A DNA stretch of 36,773 bases from Lewinellaceae bacterium SD302 (GCA_002591745.1 PDLQ01000042.1:1-36773); one strand, 5' to 3'; counted from the stretch's first letter, positions 1 to 8,532 are shown. Translations and numbers: made by a program. The notes: generated by a model not told the origin, from the sequence alone.

Positions 1-2
1 CA

Positions 3-86
3 ACATCGACTTCAGAACACGAAGTTGATTATTTAAAAGCCAAAGTTCAGCACTTGCAGTATTTGCTGAGGAGAGCGGCGGCATGA
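3..86 (+). CDS. C-terminal end of an unidentified protein cut by the window edge
   Basis: An open frame enters from the left edge and stops with TGA at 84-86. The last 27 residues include EVDYLKAKVQHLQYLL, which looks like a short leucine-zipper-like helix. The stop overlaps an ATG (ATGA at 83-86) that opens an 18-codon frame ending at 139 (MKQSITAKVKLSF...). An ATGA overlap between a recombinase and a TnpB-like gene is known in IS607-type elements, and both fragments would fit such ends loosely. The evidence is too short to name a family. The frame converges on the DinB-like gene. Confidence 0.3.
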   Translation, partial: TSTSEHEVDYLKAKVQHLQYLLRRAAA

Positions 87-119
87 AACAATCAATCACC
101 GCTAAAGTCAAGCTAAGCT

Positions 120-677
120 TTACAGAAATTCATCCGTAAAATGCCCCCGCTCCTTTTCCCGTGAAAACTTCTCCGCATTATAGGTGGCCGAGTCTCCCTT
201 TGGAATCGATAAACTCTTCCAGGCATTTCCGGTCTGCAAGCGCCCCAGGTAAACTATCTGCCCGACGTGATAGGCGTAGTGGGCCAACTGGCGGTTGACG
301 GCCTCGGGGATGGTGTGACCCTGATTTCGGATGTAGACGAGCTTATCCGCGTCTTTTGCATCAAGGCCGGCGAGTGCCGTGAACAGGCAAGTCCAGCCTT
401 CGGACCAGGCGCTGAGGATAGCGGCCCGGTCGCTGAGATCGGCCTCAAATTCCTGGTCACGTTGCCGCCATTCTTTCTCACCGTCGGAATGGAGCAAATC
501 CGTCCAGCGAGAAAGCATATTACCGCGCAAGTGCTTGACGATCACCGCAATGGAATTGCTATTCGGACCGGGCGCCCAGGTGAGTTGTTCGTCGCTTAGT
601 TGTGCGAAAGTGCGGTCGCCCAGCAGTTGGTAGTAGCGAAATTGTTTCTGGCAGCTTTCGAGGTAGTTGGCGAACAT
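120..677 (-). CDS. DinB-like / DUF1572 family protein
   Basis: The 185-residue protein resembles the DinB/YfiT four-helix-bundle superfamily, and most closely the DUF1572 type common in Bacteroidota. Members bind a divalent metal through three histidines. Good candidates here are His49 (VKHLRGN), His133 and His137 (QLAHYAYHVGQ), which have the expected spacing between helix 2 and a later helix. Some superfamily members are thiol-dependent S-transferases, but the substrate of this branch is not known. Translation starts at an ATG, and the gene lies 2 nt downstream of the pseudouridine synthase stop on the same strand, so the two are probably co-transcribed. No signal peptide is visible, so it is likely cytoplasmic. 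The family is fairly secure; the function is not. Confidence 0.8.
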   Translation of the reverse strand: MFANYLESCQKQFRYYQLLGDRTFAQLSDEQLTWAPGPNSNSIAVIVKHLRGNMLSRWTDLLHSDGEKEWRQRDQEFEADLSDRAAILSAWSEGWTCLFTALAGLDAKDADKLVYIRNQGHTIPEAVNRQLAHYAYHVGQIVYLGRLQTGNAWKSLSIPKGDSATYNAEKFSREKERGHFTDEFL

Positions 678-679
678 TC

Positions 680-1480
680 CTATTTCTTCTTCTTCGGCTT
701 TTTCTTACTCTTGAACCGAAGCGGCTCCTCCACTTCCACTTCCCGCACACTGGCCTCTTCGGTACCCACCGAATTTTCCACCGCCGTCATGATGAGGGCC
801 ATTTCCTGGTCGGTCAACGCACGGGTTTTGCCGAGGGGCAGTTTACCCAATTCCACGTTCATAATACGGACCCGCTTGAGTTTGGCGACGCCGTAGCCCA
901 AAAATTCGCACATCCGGCGGATCTGGCGATTCATCCCCTCGGTGAGCACGATGCGAAAGGAGAATTCGGTGAGCCGTTCGACTTCACAACGCTGGGTAGT
1001 GGTGCCCAGGATTGGTAGGCCACCGCTCATGTAACCCACAAATTTCGGCGTCACCGGCTTATTTACCCAGACGATGTATTCTTTTTCGTGGGCGTTGCCG
1101 GCCCGCAAGATCTTGTTGACGATATCGCCATCGTTGGTCAGAAAGATCAGTCCCTGGCTGGGTTTATCCAACCGCCCGATGGGAAAAAGACGCTGCTCGT
1201 GGCCGATGTAATCGATAATGTTGTCCTTGTCCTTGCGGTCGGTAGTGCAGGTGACGCCCACGGGCTTGTTGAAGGCCAGGTAGATCGGCTCGGGCTTCTC
1301 TCCCAACGGCCGGCCGTCCAGCAAAACGGTATCACCCTTAGCTACCCGGTTCCCCTTTCTGGCTACTTCACCGTTTAGGGTCACCCGGCCGGCGTCGATC
1401 ATTTCGTCGGCTTCCCGGCGGGAGCAAATGCCCGTACCACTAATGTATTTATTGAGGCTGACGGAGTCGTTATTGTTCAA
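680..1480 (-). CDS. rluF: 23S rRNA pseudouridine synthase, RluF type
   Basis: The 266-residue protein converts a uridine in 23S rRNA to pseudouridine (U2604 in E. coli for RluF). An N-terminal S4 RNA-binding domain (about residues 8-55, SRREADEMIDAGRVTLNG) precedes an RsuA/RluB/E/F-type catalytic domain. The catalytic aspartate is Asp105 in GRLDKPSQGL. NKILRAGNAHEKEY and GMNRQIRRMCEFLGY match RluF closely. The C-terminus is a lysine-rich tail (KSKKKPKKKK), common in this phylum. The only reasonable start is a TTG at 1480. An in-frame TAG, the stop of the upstream M23 peptidase, lies one codon before it, so translation may be coupled. Family assignment is strong; the exact target uridine is inferred. 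Confidence 0.88.
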   Translation of the reverse strand: MNNNDSVSLNKYISGTGICSRREADEMIDAGRVTLNGEVARKGNRVAKGDTVLLDGRPLGEKPEPIYLAFNKPVGVTCTTDRKDKDNIIDYIGHEQRLFPIGRLDKPSQGLIFLTNDGDIVNKILRAGNAHEKEYIVWVNKPVTPKFVGYMSGGLPILGTTTQRCEVERLTEFSFRIVLTEGMNRQIRRMCEFLGYGVAKLKRVRIMNVELGKLPLGKTRALTDQEMALIMTAVENSVGTEEASVREVEVEEPLRFKSKKKPKKKK

Positions 1481-1483
1481 TCT

Positions 1484-2866
1484 CTATTGTTTGACCACCC
1501 GGCGGGTCAGACTTCCTTCCTCAGTTTCAAAACGTAGGAAATAAAGACCCTTAGGCAGCGTGGTTAAGTCCACAAAGTTAGGGCTATTTTCCGTTTGTCT
1601 TTGAAAAATCAGCTTTCCTCGTCCGTCCAGCACGGCTACTTTGCTAGCCATAAACACGTCTTCTTCCCAGTAGATTCGATCGCTGGTTGGGTTGGGAGTT
1701 AGCCTAAAATTTTTGGCTAAATCGGAATCATCTATTCCTGAGACAACACCGTAGGCGAAAACCCGAGTAACAACCTGCCCTTCGTAGGTCGCTTCTACGG
1801 TGTATTCTCCCGCCTCGGCGCTTGCGGGCAGGTTTCTGGTCCAGTACCACCAAGATCCATTATAACTGCCTTCTGAGAAGTGAAACCAGCTGTCAACTTC
1901 CGTGCCGTCCGGTGCCAATATCCGATAATCTGTAATGGTGGCGAGAAGCTGATCTCTAAAATAGGCTCCCACGATAATCGGGTCGCCCAGATCGAATTGG
2001 AAAGCAAAATTGGGCGACTCATTCGAGCCCGGGCAACTGTGTACCGGTATGGCGTCGTGGGTCATTAGTGCATTAATAGTTGGCTCCCGCAAGGGGCCTT
2101 GGTCCATCCAGCTCACCAGGTTCGTCTGGGCGTCACAGTCGCCAAAATAGGGGTCGATGGTGCCGTTGCTCGGAGATTTAATTTCCAGGTGAAGATGTGG
2201 TCCGGAAGAACGTCCCGAACTGGCCACGTAGCCGAGAAATTCTCCTGCCTCTACCGTTGCACCCAAGGGTTTGTCGGTGATCCCGTATTGTTTCAGGTGG
2301 CCGTACCAAGCGGTGGTACCATCGGCGTGGGTAATATATACTGCGTTCCAATCTTGGTTGCCATTCCAATCACAACTTTTGTCATAATGACCGTCCTGGC
2401 GGTAGGTAATAAAGCCGGGGGCGGCGGCTATCACACTCACGTAATTGTTTTCGTACTGGTACCAGGGAAATGGCCAGGTAAAATAATCCGTCCCCTGGTG
2501 GCCATCGTAAGTACGGAAGCCGCAGGCGTAATCCTGGATGACGTTAAAGCTATTATCCAAATCCACGAAACCGGAGATTCCGTAATAGTTCTGGAAAGGT
2601 AGTTCAGGGGATGCCTCCAGTGGCCAGCTCAATACGGTGGTGGCTTCAGTCCATTCAGCAGGCATTTTTCCTTCTGCCCGCAAACTGATGATATTGGCGT
2701 CGATAGCGGCTTGGATCTGAGCCCGATCAGCATCACTCAAGCAACGGCCGGGGCTGACTTCGGGTGCGACGCCTCCTCCGTCCGGCAGGACTTCGGGTGC
2801 GTTTTGGGTAAATAGGAAGGTTGGCTGCCAAAGTAGCAGCGCGATAAAAACGAGAGAGAGTTTCAT
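1484..2866 (-). CDS. M23 family zinc metallopeptidase with T9SS sorting tail
   Basis: This is a 460-residue exported protein, predicted to cleave peptidoglycan cross-links or other peptides. It has a signal peptide (about 1-20, with LLLWQP in the hydrophobic core) and a LytM-type M23 domain (about 118-245). Likely zinc ligands are His123 and Asp127 (GHQGTD) and His226 (HLH at 224-226); His190 (YGHLK) and His224 are the other active-site histidines. An Ig-like region follows. Residues about 383-460 form a type A T9SS sorting tail (LTPNPTSDRIYW ... GLYFLRF), which predicts export through the type IX system. It is transcribed with rluF. A palindrome at 2937-2984 separates it from the upstream polyferredoxin gene. 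The signal-peptide coding segment shares 19 identical bases with that of the SurA-like gene. Confidence 0.9.
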   Translation of the reverse strand: MKLSLVFIALLLWQPTFLFTQNAPEVLPDGGGVAPEVSPGRCLSDADRAQIQAAIDANIISLRAEGKMPAEWTEATTVLSWPLEASPELPFQNYYGISGFVDLDNSFNVIQDYACGFRTYDGHQGTDYFTWPFPWYQYENNYVSVIAAAPGFITYRQDGHYDKSCDWNGNQDWNAVYITHADGTTAWYGHLKQYGITDKPLGATVEAGEFLGYVASSGRSSGPHLHLEIKSPSNGTIDPYFGDCDAQTNLVSWMDQGPLREPTINALMTHDAIPVHSCPGSNESPNFAFQFDLGDPIIVGAYFRDQLLATITDYRILAPDGTEVDSWFHFSEGSYNGSWWYWTRNLPASAEAGEYTVEATYEGQVVTRVFAYGVVSGIDDSDLAKNFRLTPNPTSDRIYWEEDVFMASKVAVLDGRGKLIFQRQTENSPNFVDLTTLPKGLYFLRFETEEGSLTRRVVKQ

Positions 2867-2936
2867 CTTCTGATTAATTAGGTAGAGAGAGAGCCGTTTA
2901 AGCTAAAGCTTCAAATTTAAACCTTTTTGATGATTC

Positions 2937-2984
2937 AGGCCTCTCTCCAACCTTCTCCGGAGGAGAGGGCGAGGGGGGAGGCCT
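2937..2984. repeat. GC-rich palindrome between polyferredoxin and M23 genes
   Basis: AGGCCTC at 2937-2943 is mirrored by GAGGCCT at 2978-2984, and CTCCGGAG forms the centre. The intervening C/T-rich and G/A-rich halves pair imperfectly. It lies 4 nt past the polyferredoxin stop on the minus strand, so it may act as a transcription terminator. There is no T-run, and it could equally be a dispersed intergenic repeat. Confidence 0.5.
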
Positions 2985-2988
2985 ACCA

Positions 2989-5031
2989 TCACATCATAAT
3001 CGAGATATCATCCTCCGTAACGTGAATCGTCCGAATTGCCTGGGTCCGTTGGCCGATATCCCCCGAAGCATTTTCCAGGCGAAGCACACCCCGTGGGCAA
3101 ACGGCGGAACAGACGCCACAGCCTACGCAACTTGAGCGCACGATATCCTGCCCCCGCTGAGCGTAGGCACGCACGTCAATGCCCATTTCACAGTAGGTAG
3201 AGCAGTTACCACAACTGATGCATTGTCCGCCGTTGGTAGTGATGCGGAAACGACTCTGAAACCGTTGGACCAGACCGAGGTAGGCCGCCAGCGGACAACC
3301 GAAACGGCACCAGACCCGGTTACCCATCAGTGGATAAAAGCCGGTACCGACTACCCCCGCAAAACCGGCTCCGATCAGGAAGCCGTACCATTTCTGGGTA
3401 TCGCCGGTGCTGGAGAACAGGTAACTATCGCCGCCAAAAGAGAGGTAATAAAGGTTGAGGCCAATAATGGACACTCCGGTGGCCCCGGCCAGTATCATAC
3501 CCAACCGACCGGCTTCGAAGCGTTCTTTCCACCAGGAACTGAAGACTACGGCCATGGCGATGCCAATCAGCAGGCTGAAGACGATCAGGAAAGTCGACCG
3601 GTCGAACCAGTAATCCCGTTCCGGAAGGAAAGAGTAGATCGTGGCGGCCGTCATCAGGGTGGCGAAGACCAGAACGCCGTGGATGATGAAGCGCTCGTAC
3701 TTCCAGGCCCGCAGGCTTTTATCAGAGAGCTGCCGCCAGGGATCCCCCATCGTTTCGGCCAGGCCGCCACAACCACAGACCCAGCTACAGTACCAACGCT
3801 TACCGACCAGGTGAACCATCAGCGGTACCCCGACGATGATCAGCAATATGCCCCAAAAGAGCATGAACATCCCGAGTTGCCCCGGATTATCCAGGAAACC
3901 GTCGATGGACCAGCTGTGGAAGAAGTCGTAGTCCAGCGGCCAGATATTCTTGAAGTCGTACCAGGGTTTGTTCAGGGCCACCAGTATTTCCGGGATCATG
4001 AAAGCGAAAGAAAGCTGGAAGAACATCACCGACAGCGTACGAATGACCTGGTACTTGTTGTGTCGGTACTTGGAGATCATCCGCACGCCCATTACGATCA
4101 TGATCGTGGTGTACATCAATCCGTAGAGAAACCACTGACTGGCCTCTCCGCCCGAATCCTTTCCGCTGACAAACCGGTAAATCCCCTCACTGAGCGGGCT
4201 GACCATAGCTACCCAGGCCACGATGTGGTGGCTGGCCCAGTACAAAAGGATGTAGAAAAAAATGAAATAGGTACCGGCCAGCAGACCAAGGTAGCCGCTG
4301 TAAGTCTCCGGCCCGGCGTCCCGGGCTTCACGGCCAAGGCTCTTCTGTACGATCATGACCATACCAATGATGATCAAAGCGATTACGGCGGTGACCGCGG
4401 GCCAGAACATTTTCTGCCCCATATAATAGAACCCGTAGAGCAGTATGCCGATAATGGCAGCCCCCAAAGCAACGGATCGCCAGCTGAGGTTCAGCCCCCG
4501 CGTCAGCGAGCTGTGGTAGATATGGTCGTGCTTAATGCCGGGGCTGGCCCGAAATTTCGGGATGATGTAGAGCAATCCACCCAGTGCCCCCAGGCCTAAA
4601 GTCAGGAAGAAAAAGAGCCAGGGGCTTCCGGAAACAGGTCCGTTGGCTGCATTTTTGATCCAGCCGGTTCGTTGGCTGTCCAGTTGCCAGCCGGGGAGTT
4701 CCACTTCCCATTTCTGTTTGCCGGCGGGCAGACCGTTGGCTTCGTAGTGAGCATCAACCCTTGCCTGAGCGTCTTTGAAAGTGGCGGCCAGGGCATCGGT
4801 TGCGGCGAAGGTTGTGCCGTAGTTCTCCGAGAACAGGCCGGAGGCTTCCCCGGCTTCGCGCAGGGCAGTCTGGTGTAGCTCATCGTCGAAAGGCGCGGTG
4901 AGCTGTTCGGGCGTGAACCGGTAATTATCCAGCCCGAGCATCAGCGTGAAGATCAGTAAGGACAGGGCGAAAAGGCCCAGACCGACGTACTGAAGTATTG
5001 TCTTTTTGGTGTATTTACGATCGTTGCTCAT
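2989..5031 (-). CDS. NosR/NapH-like membrane polyferredoxin (4Fe-4S)
   Basis: This is a 680-residue membrane protein likely to pass electrons between the quinone pool, or a partner flavoprotein, and another acceptor. One N-terminal membrane helix (about 14-34) is followed by an extracytoplasmic or soluble segment (35-135) and roughly ten further helices. It has a CxxxCxC motif (Cys415, 419, 421), a CxxxCP motif (Cys575, 579) and two classical 4Fe-4S motifs near the C-terminus (Cys604/607/610/614 and Cys635/638/641/645). The CxxxCxC and CxxxCP motifs resemble those of NosR/NapH/CcoG-type proteins. It starts at an ATG 3 nt after the oxidoreductase stop, so the two form a tight operon. No nos, nap or cco gene is nearby, and the physiological partner is unknown. 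Confidence 0.82.
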   Translation of the reverse strand: MSNDRKYTKKTILQYVGLGLFALSLLIFTLMLGLDNYRFTPEQLTAPFDDELHQTALREAGEASGLFSENYGTTFAATDALAATFKDAQARVDAHYEANGLPAGKQKWEVELPGWQLDSQRTGWIKNAANGPVSGSPWLFFFLTLGLGALGGLLYIIPKFRASPGIKHDHIYHSSLTRGLNLSWRSVALGAAIIGILLYGFYYMGQKMFWPAVTAVIALIIIGMVMIVQKSLGREARDAGPETYSGYLGLLAGTYFIFFYILLYWASHHIVAWVAMVSPLSEGIYRFVSGKDSGGEASQWFLYGLMYTTIMIVMGVRMISKYRHNKYQVIRTLSVMFFQLSFAFMIPEILVALNKPWYDFKNIWPLDYDFFHSWSIDGFLDNPGQLGMFMLFWGILLIIVGVPLMVHLVGKRWYCSWVCGCGGLAETMGDPWRQLSDKSLRAWKYERFIIHGVLVFATLMTAATIYSFLPERDYWFDRSTFLIVFSLLIGIAMAVVFSSWWKERFEAGRLGMILAGATGVSIIGLNLYYLSFGGDSYLFSSTGDTQKWYGFLIGAGFAGVVGTGFYPLMGNRVWCRFGCPLAAYLGLVQRFQSRFRITTNGGQCISCGNCSTYCEMGIDVRAYAQRGQDIVRSSCVGCGVCSAVCPRGVLRLENASGDIGQRTQAIRTIHVTEDDISIMM

Positions 5032-5034
5032 GGC

Positions 5035-6408
5035 TTAGGCTTTTGCGGTTTTACGGCCGTATTTCCCCAGGCCCAAAAATTTCAGTACGGGTTCCAGTCC
5101 CCTTTTCGACTTCAGCTGGACCTGGCTGCCCGTCTGTCTGTTGTATTCGGCAACAACCTCTTTTTCGTAGCAGTCATAGAACTCCGGATCGAAGTTGGCC
5201 AGGGCCAGATCCCTGAGCACTGCTTCTATGTCAGTCCCCTCCTTTATCCACTTTTCGCAGACCTCGTGGCGGTAGCGGATGCCCATGAGATTGAAACCTC
5301 TGACCTGACCGCCGTTTGCTTCGTAGTTGATGCGAACGGCCTTGTCACCGTCGGCGTGCTCCCAGTAGAGGGAGGCCAGTCCTTCTCGCCCTTTGGCCGG
5401 TACTTCGCCGTAGACCTGATACTCGATATCGAGGAATTTGGCGGAGTTGAACCAGATGCCGGGGTCGTAGCTGACTGATTTACCGAGCACATTGTAAGCC
5501 ACTGTTTCGCCCATCATGCGGCCGGTATACCAGATGGCTTCGATGTTCCGCCGTCCGGGTTTGGCTTCCAGGAGCTGGGCGCAATCACCGATGGCGTAGA
5601 TGTTATCGACCGTCGTTTGCAGGTGTTCGTTGACCACGATGCCACGGTCGATCTTCAGCCCTTCGGTTTCCTTGAGGAAGTCTACGTTGGGGCTAACCCC
5701 GGCGGTGAGGCCTACGAACTGGCACTCGATCTTTTCCCTGGACTTGGTAATGATGCTGCCCACGGCACCGCTACCGTTATCTTCGATGATGTCCAGTTCG
5801 GTTTCTTCCCGTAAGTCGATGCCATGGTTCTTGATGTGGCGACTGACCATGCGGCTTTCCTCCGGTGGCAGGGCGTTGCTCCAGTAACTCTGCTCACGGA
5901 TCAGCAGTTTAACCGGGATATGGCGACTGTGCAGCATCTCCGCCAGTTCGATACCGATGAGTCCACCACCAACCACCACTGCCTGTCGGATATCCGGGGT
6001 GCGCTCTTCCAGATACTGGAGGTCCTGGTAGGATACCATACCGCCTACACCTTCCAGTTCTTGCCCCGGCCAGCCGAATTTATTGTACTTGCTGCCACAG
6101 CCGATGATGAGCTTATCATAACCCATTTCCTCCCCGCCGCTGAAGTACAGCCGGTTATTGGCCGGGTCGACCCGCTCAACGAAAGCTTTTTTGAGATCGA
6201 TGCGGTTCTTTTCCCAGAAGAAAGGTTCGTAGGGCTGGGTGTCTACGAAACGCATGTGGCCCATATAGATATACATGAGAGCGGTACGGGAAAAGAAGTA
6301 ATCGGTCTCGGCGGAGATCACGGTAATCCGGACGTCGTCGTCCAGTTTACGCAGCCAGCGGGCGGCAGTGATCCCGGCGATGCCGTTACCGATAATGGCG
6401 ACGTGCAT
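5035..6408 (-). CDS. NAD(P)/FAD-dependent oxidoreductase
   Basis: A two-dinucleotide-fold flavoprotein (pyridine nucleotide-disulphide oxidoreductase superfamily) of 457 residues. The FAD-binding GxGxxG lies at the extreme N-terminus (MHVAIIGNGIAGITAA), the NAD(P)-binding GGGLIGIELAE at about 147-157, and the second FAD motif IYAIGDCA at about 270-277. The C-terminal ~100 residues differ from disulphide reductases, and no redox-active CxxxxC is seen. The frame extends to a TTG at 6444, but the ATG at 6408 starts exactly at the FAD fold and was chosen. The polyferredoxin gene follows after 3 nt, so this protein probably exchanges electrons between NAD(P)H and the membrane 4Fe-4S protein. The direction and final acceptor are inference only. 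Confidence 0.82.
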   Translation of the reverse strand: MHVAIIGNGIAGITAARWLRKLDDDVRITVISAETDYFFSRTALMYIYMGHMRFVDTQPYEPFFWEKNRIDLKKAFVERVDPANNRLYFSGGEEMGYDKLIIGCGSKYNKFGWPGQELEGVGGMVSYQDLQYLEERTPDIRQAVVVGGGLIGIELAEMLHSRHIPVKLLIREQSYWSNALPPEESRMVSRHIKNHGIDLREETELDIIEDNGSGAVGSIITKSREKIECQFVGLTAGVSPNVDFLKETEGLKIDRGIVVNEHLQTTVDNIYAIGDCAQLLEAKPGRRNIEAIWYTGRMMGETVAYNVLGKSVSYDPGIWFNSAKFLDIEYQVYGEVPAKGREGLASLYWEHADGDKAVRINYEANGGQVRGFNLMGIRYRHEVCEKWIKEGTDIEAVLRDLALANFDPEFYDCYEKEVVAEYNRQTGSQVQLKSKRGLEPVLKFLGLGKYGRKTAKA

Positions 6409-6528
6409 AAGTGCTGGGTTTGAGTAATCGGTCTGGGTAACCAATGTAAGGACATTTATCCTTACCGGGATTGGAAAGTGATGGCTGCGTCGGGAATGGG
6501 CAGGAGGTGATTTTTGGGGAGACGGCGA

Positions 6529-7332
6529 CTACCCTAAATTTGAACTGGCAAGTGATAACCGATAAGGGAGCCGCAGCCTAAAAAGTACCCGCTCAAGAGG
6601 AAGGCTTTTTCCCGTTGAATGGAATCGATGAAGGGGGGTACAGTATGTTTTGTTTTCGGTATCAGTTAAACTGATGTACAACCGCCCCACCTGACGCGCC
6701 GTAGCCGGTGCCGGATCAATGATCTCCACCCCGTCTCCACAAATAGCTTTTATCTGTTCGCGCAACAAGGGATAGTGGGTACAGCCCAACACCAGGGCGT
6801 CGATTCCCGCGGCGAGCATCGGATCGAGAATAGCACGCAGCTTAGACTTCACCGCCCCGCTTTCCCAGTCGCCCGCCTCAATCAAGGGCACGAGGCCGAC
6901 ACAAGGATCCGCCAATATTTCCGTACTGTAAGCATATTCGGTCACCAGTTGCTGGTAGCGGCTTCCGCTCAGGGTAAGCTCGGTGGCCATTACGCCGATG
7001 CGGCCATTACGGGTGTGGGTGGCAGCGGGTTTGACGGCCGGTTCCATCCCCACAAAAGATATATCGGGGTATTCCAGTCTCAGCGTATCAATGGCTACGC
7101 TAGTGGCGGTGTTGCAGGCGATCACGATTAGCCCGGCCCCCTGAGCGAGCAAAAAGTTGGTGATTTGACGGCTGAAATTCAGGACTTCTTCCGCCGAGCG
7201 CGGGCCGTAGGGCGCCCGGGCGTTATCCGCCACGTAGAGCAACTCTGCGGCGGGCAGCAAGCGGCGGATTTGGTCGACTACCGTCAGACCGCCGACACCG
7301 GAATCGAAGATGCCTATTTTGGTGTTTTGCAT
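6529..7332 (-). CDS. murI: Glutamate racemase
   Basis: Interconverts L- and D-glutamate in the cytoplasm, supplying D-Glu for the peptidoglycan stem peptide. The protein has 267 residues, a normal length. Asp10-Ser11 lie in IGIFDSGVGGLTV. The catalytic cysteine pair is Cys73 (VIACNTATS) and Cys184 (VLGCTHYPLL), with His186 following. The frame can be extended to a TTG at 7368, but the ATG at 7332 matches the family N-terminus. The C-terminal ~35 residues after the racemase fold are rich in Arg and Leu and look poorly conserved. The gene lies just downstream of the terminator of the Skp-like gene. A TATTTTGG box at 7350-7343 (minus strand) may be its own promoter. Confidence 0.93.
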   Translation of the reverse strand: MQNTKIGIFDSGVGGLTVVDQIRRLLPAAELLYVADNARAPYGPRSAEEVLNFSRQITNFLLAQGAGLIVIACNTATSVAIDTLRLEYPDISFVGMEPAVKPAATHTRNGRIGVMATELTLSGSRYQQLVTEYAYSTEILADPCVGLVPLIEAGDWESGAVKSKLRAILDPMLAAGIDALVLGCTHYPLLREQIKAICGDGVEIIDPAPATARQVGRLYISLTDTENKTYCTPLHRFHSTGKSLPLERVLFRLRLPYRLSLASSNLG

Positions 7333-7351
7333 AAGGGAGCGACCAAAATAC

Positions 7352-7388
7352 AAAAAGCGCCGATCCAAATTAGATCGACGCTTTTGTT
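7352..7388 (-). terminator. Intrinsic terminator after Skp-like gene 1
   Basis: A 13-position stem with one mismatch (AAAAGCGtCGATC against its complement) and a 7-nt loop. On the minus strand it runs into a T-rich tract (gctttttgtatttt). It lies 20 nt past the stop of the Skp-like gene at 7408. Confidence 0.75.
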
Positions 7389-7407
7389 TCAGTCGGATGA
7401 AAAATTC

Positions 7408-7917
7408 TTACATCCCCAACTTCGCCTTTACGGCTGTGGTCAGGTCCTCACTTTCTTCACCGTAGAGCAGTACTTGCTGGTCAAAAACGAAGGTGTAGCC
7501 ATTTTCTTTAGCTACCGCCTCAATGGCTTCGTTCACGGAGGTGTAGATCGGTTCCAGCAATTTGTTGCGCTTCTCCTGGATGTCCTGCATCATCTGCTGC
7601 TCCATAGCACCAATTTCTTGCTGGCGCTTTTCCAGGGCGGCAGTTTGCGTTTGCTGGTCACGTGGGCTCAAGCCGCCAGACTGAATTTCCTTTTCAAAGG
7701 CAGCGACGTCGGCCTGGAACTGCTGGACCATGTCTTGTCCACGCTTCTGCAGTTGCTTTTGCAGGGCTTCCAGATCGGCTTCAGCAGCGCGTACGGCGGG
7801 CAATTCAGCCAGGATAGCGGTAGAGTTGACGTATCCGAATTTCTGAGCTGTCAGGCTAGTAGCCATTCCCACGGTGAGGAACAACGCCAGGGCAGCAAGT
7901 TTCAGCATCTTATTCAT
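7408..7917 (-). CDS. OmpH/Skp family periplasmic chaperone (copy 1)
   Basis: The 169-residue precursor has a signal peptide (about 1-24, ...ATSLTAQ) and the Skp/OmpH fold. A short beta segment (KFGYVNSTAILAELP) is followed by a long Gln/Glu/Lys-rich coiled coil (about 43-125) and a C-terminal strand (YTFVFDQQVLLYG). Skp-type trimers hold unfolded outer-membrane proteins in the periplasm. A second homologue lies 87 nt upstream on the same strand, and the pair probably arose by tandem duplication. Such pairs often follow bamA in Bacteroidota, but bamA is not next to them here. A TACTTTCG box at 7963-7956 (minus strand) could be a separate promoter, and a clear terminator follows the gene. Confidence 0.85.
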   Translation of the reverse strand: MNKMLKLAALALFLTVGMATSLTAQKFGYVNSTAILAELPAVRAAEADLEALQKQLQKRGQDMVQQFQADVAAFEKEIQSGGLSPRDQQTQTAALEKRQQEIGAMEQQMMQDIQEKRNKLLEPIYTSVNEAIEAVAKENGYTFVFDQQVLLYGEESEDLTTAVKAKLGM

Positions 7918-8004
7918 GCTATAGTAGTTTTGTTGGTTGTGTTAAAAACAGGCCGCGAAAGTACGACTCGTGCTTAGTAAATAAAAGCGTTCGGGTAGAT
8001 TAGA

Positions 8005-8532
8005 CTAATTGCTCAGACTCCGTAGAATCTCGTCCGTCTTATCGTAGGTGTCGTTACTAAAGATGATTCCGGCGCTTCCGGCCCGGTCGAAAATAATATC
8101 GTAGTTATTTCGGTCAGCGTATTCCTCGATGGCTTCGTAGATGGCGTCCTGAATCGGTTTCACCAGTTCCTGGCGACGAGTGAATAGCGCGCCTTCGGGA
8201 CCAAAGCGGTTGCGCTGCAGTTCGCGCACGGAAGTTTCCTTGTCGATAATCTCCTGTTCGCGGGCCTGCTTCTGCTCTTCGGTCAGCAGCACCTGTTCGG
8301 CCTGGTACTTGTTGTACATACCTTTGATCACGTCGTACTCCTGGTTGATGTCCTGCCGCCATTTCGCGGCCAGATCGTCCAACTGCTTTTGGGCATCCTG
8401 GTATTCGGTGATGCTGCCCAGGATTCTTTCCACGTCGACCACGGCAATCTTTTGCGCGTTCAGGGTGGTTGACAAAGTAGCAAGGCTAAAGAATAGCACG
8501 AGTGCTGGTAAAATGAGCTTGCGAATATTCAT
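8005..8532 (-). CDS. OmpH/Skp family periplasmic chaperone (copy 2)
   Basis: The 175-residue precursor has a signal peptide (about 1-26, ending LSTTLNAQ). KIAVVDVERILGSITEY forms the first strand and helix. A coiled coil spans about 43-120, and YDIIFDRAGSAGIIFS closes the head domain. Its role is presumed to be chaperoning outer-membrane proteins, as for the neighbouring paralogue, from which it has diverged strongly. A perfect TAnnTTTG box (TATTTTTG, minus strand 8560-8553) lies about 20 nt before the start and implies a very short leader. Confidence 0.85.
   Translation of the reverse strand: MNIRKLILPALVLFFSLATLSTTLNAQKIAVVDVERILGSITEYQDAQKQLDDLAAKWRQDINQEYDVIKGMYNKYQAEQVLLTEEQKQAREQEIIDKETSVRELQRNRFGPEGALFTRRQELVKPIQDAIYEAIEEYADRNNYDIIFDRAGSAGIIFSNDTYDKTDEILRSLSN

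Noticed and set aside
3223..4599. 458-residue plus-strand open frame
   Set aside because: It is antisense to the polyferredoxin gene, is rich in His, Gln and Pro without domains, and the minus-strand frame has clear membrane helices and 4Fe-4S motifs.
6409..6444. Extended TTG start for the FAD oxidoreductase
   Set aside because: The extra 12 residues precede the FAD-binding strand and have no family counterpart; the ATG at 6408 gives the normal N-terminus.
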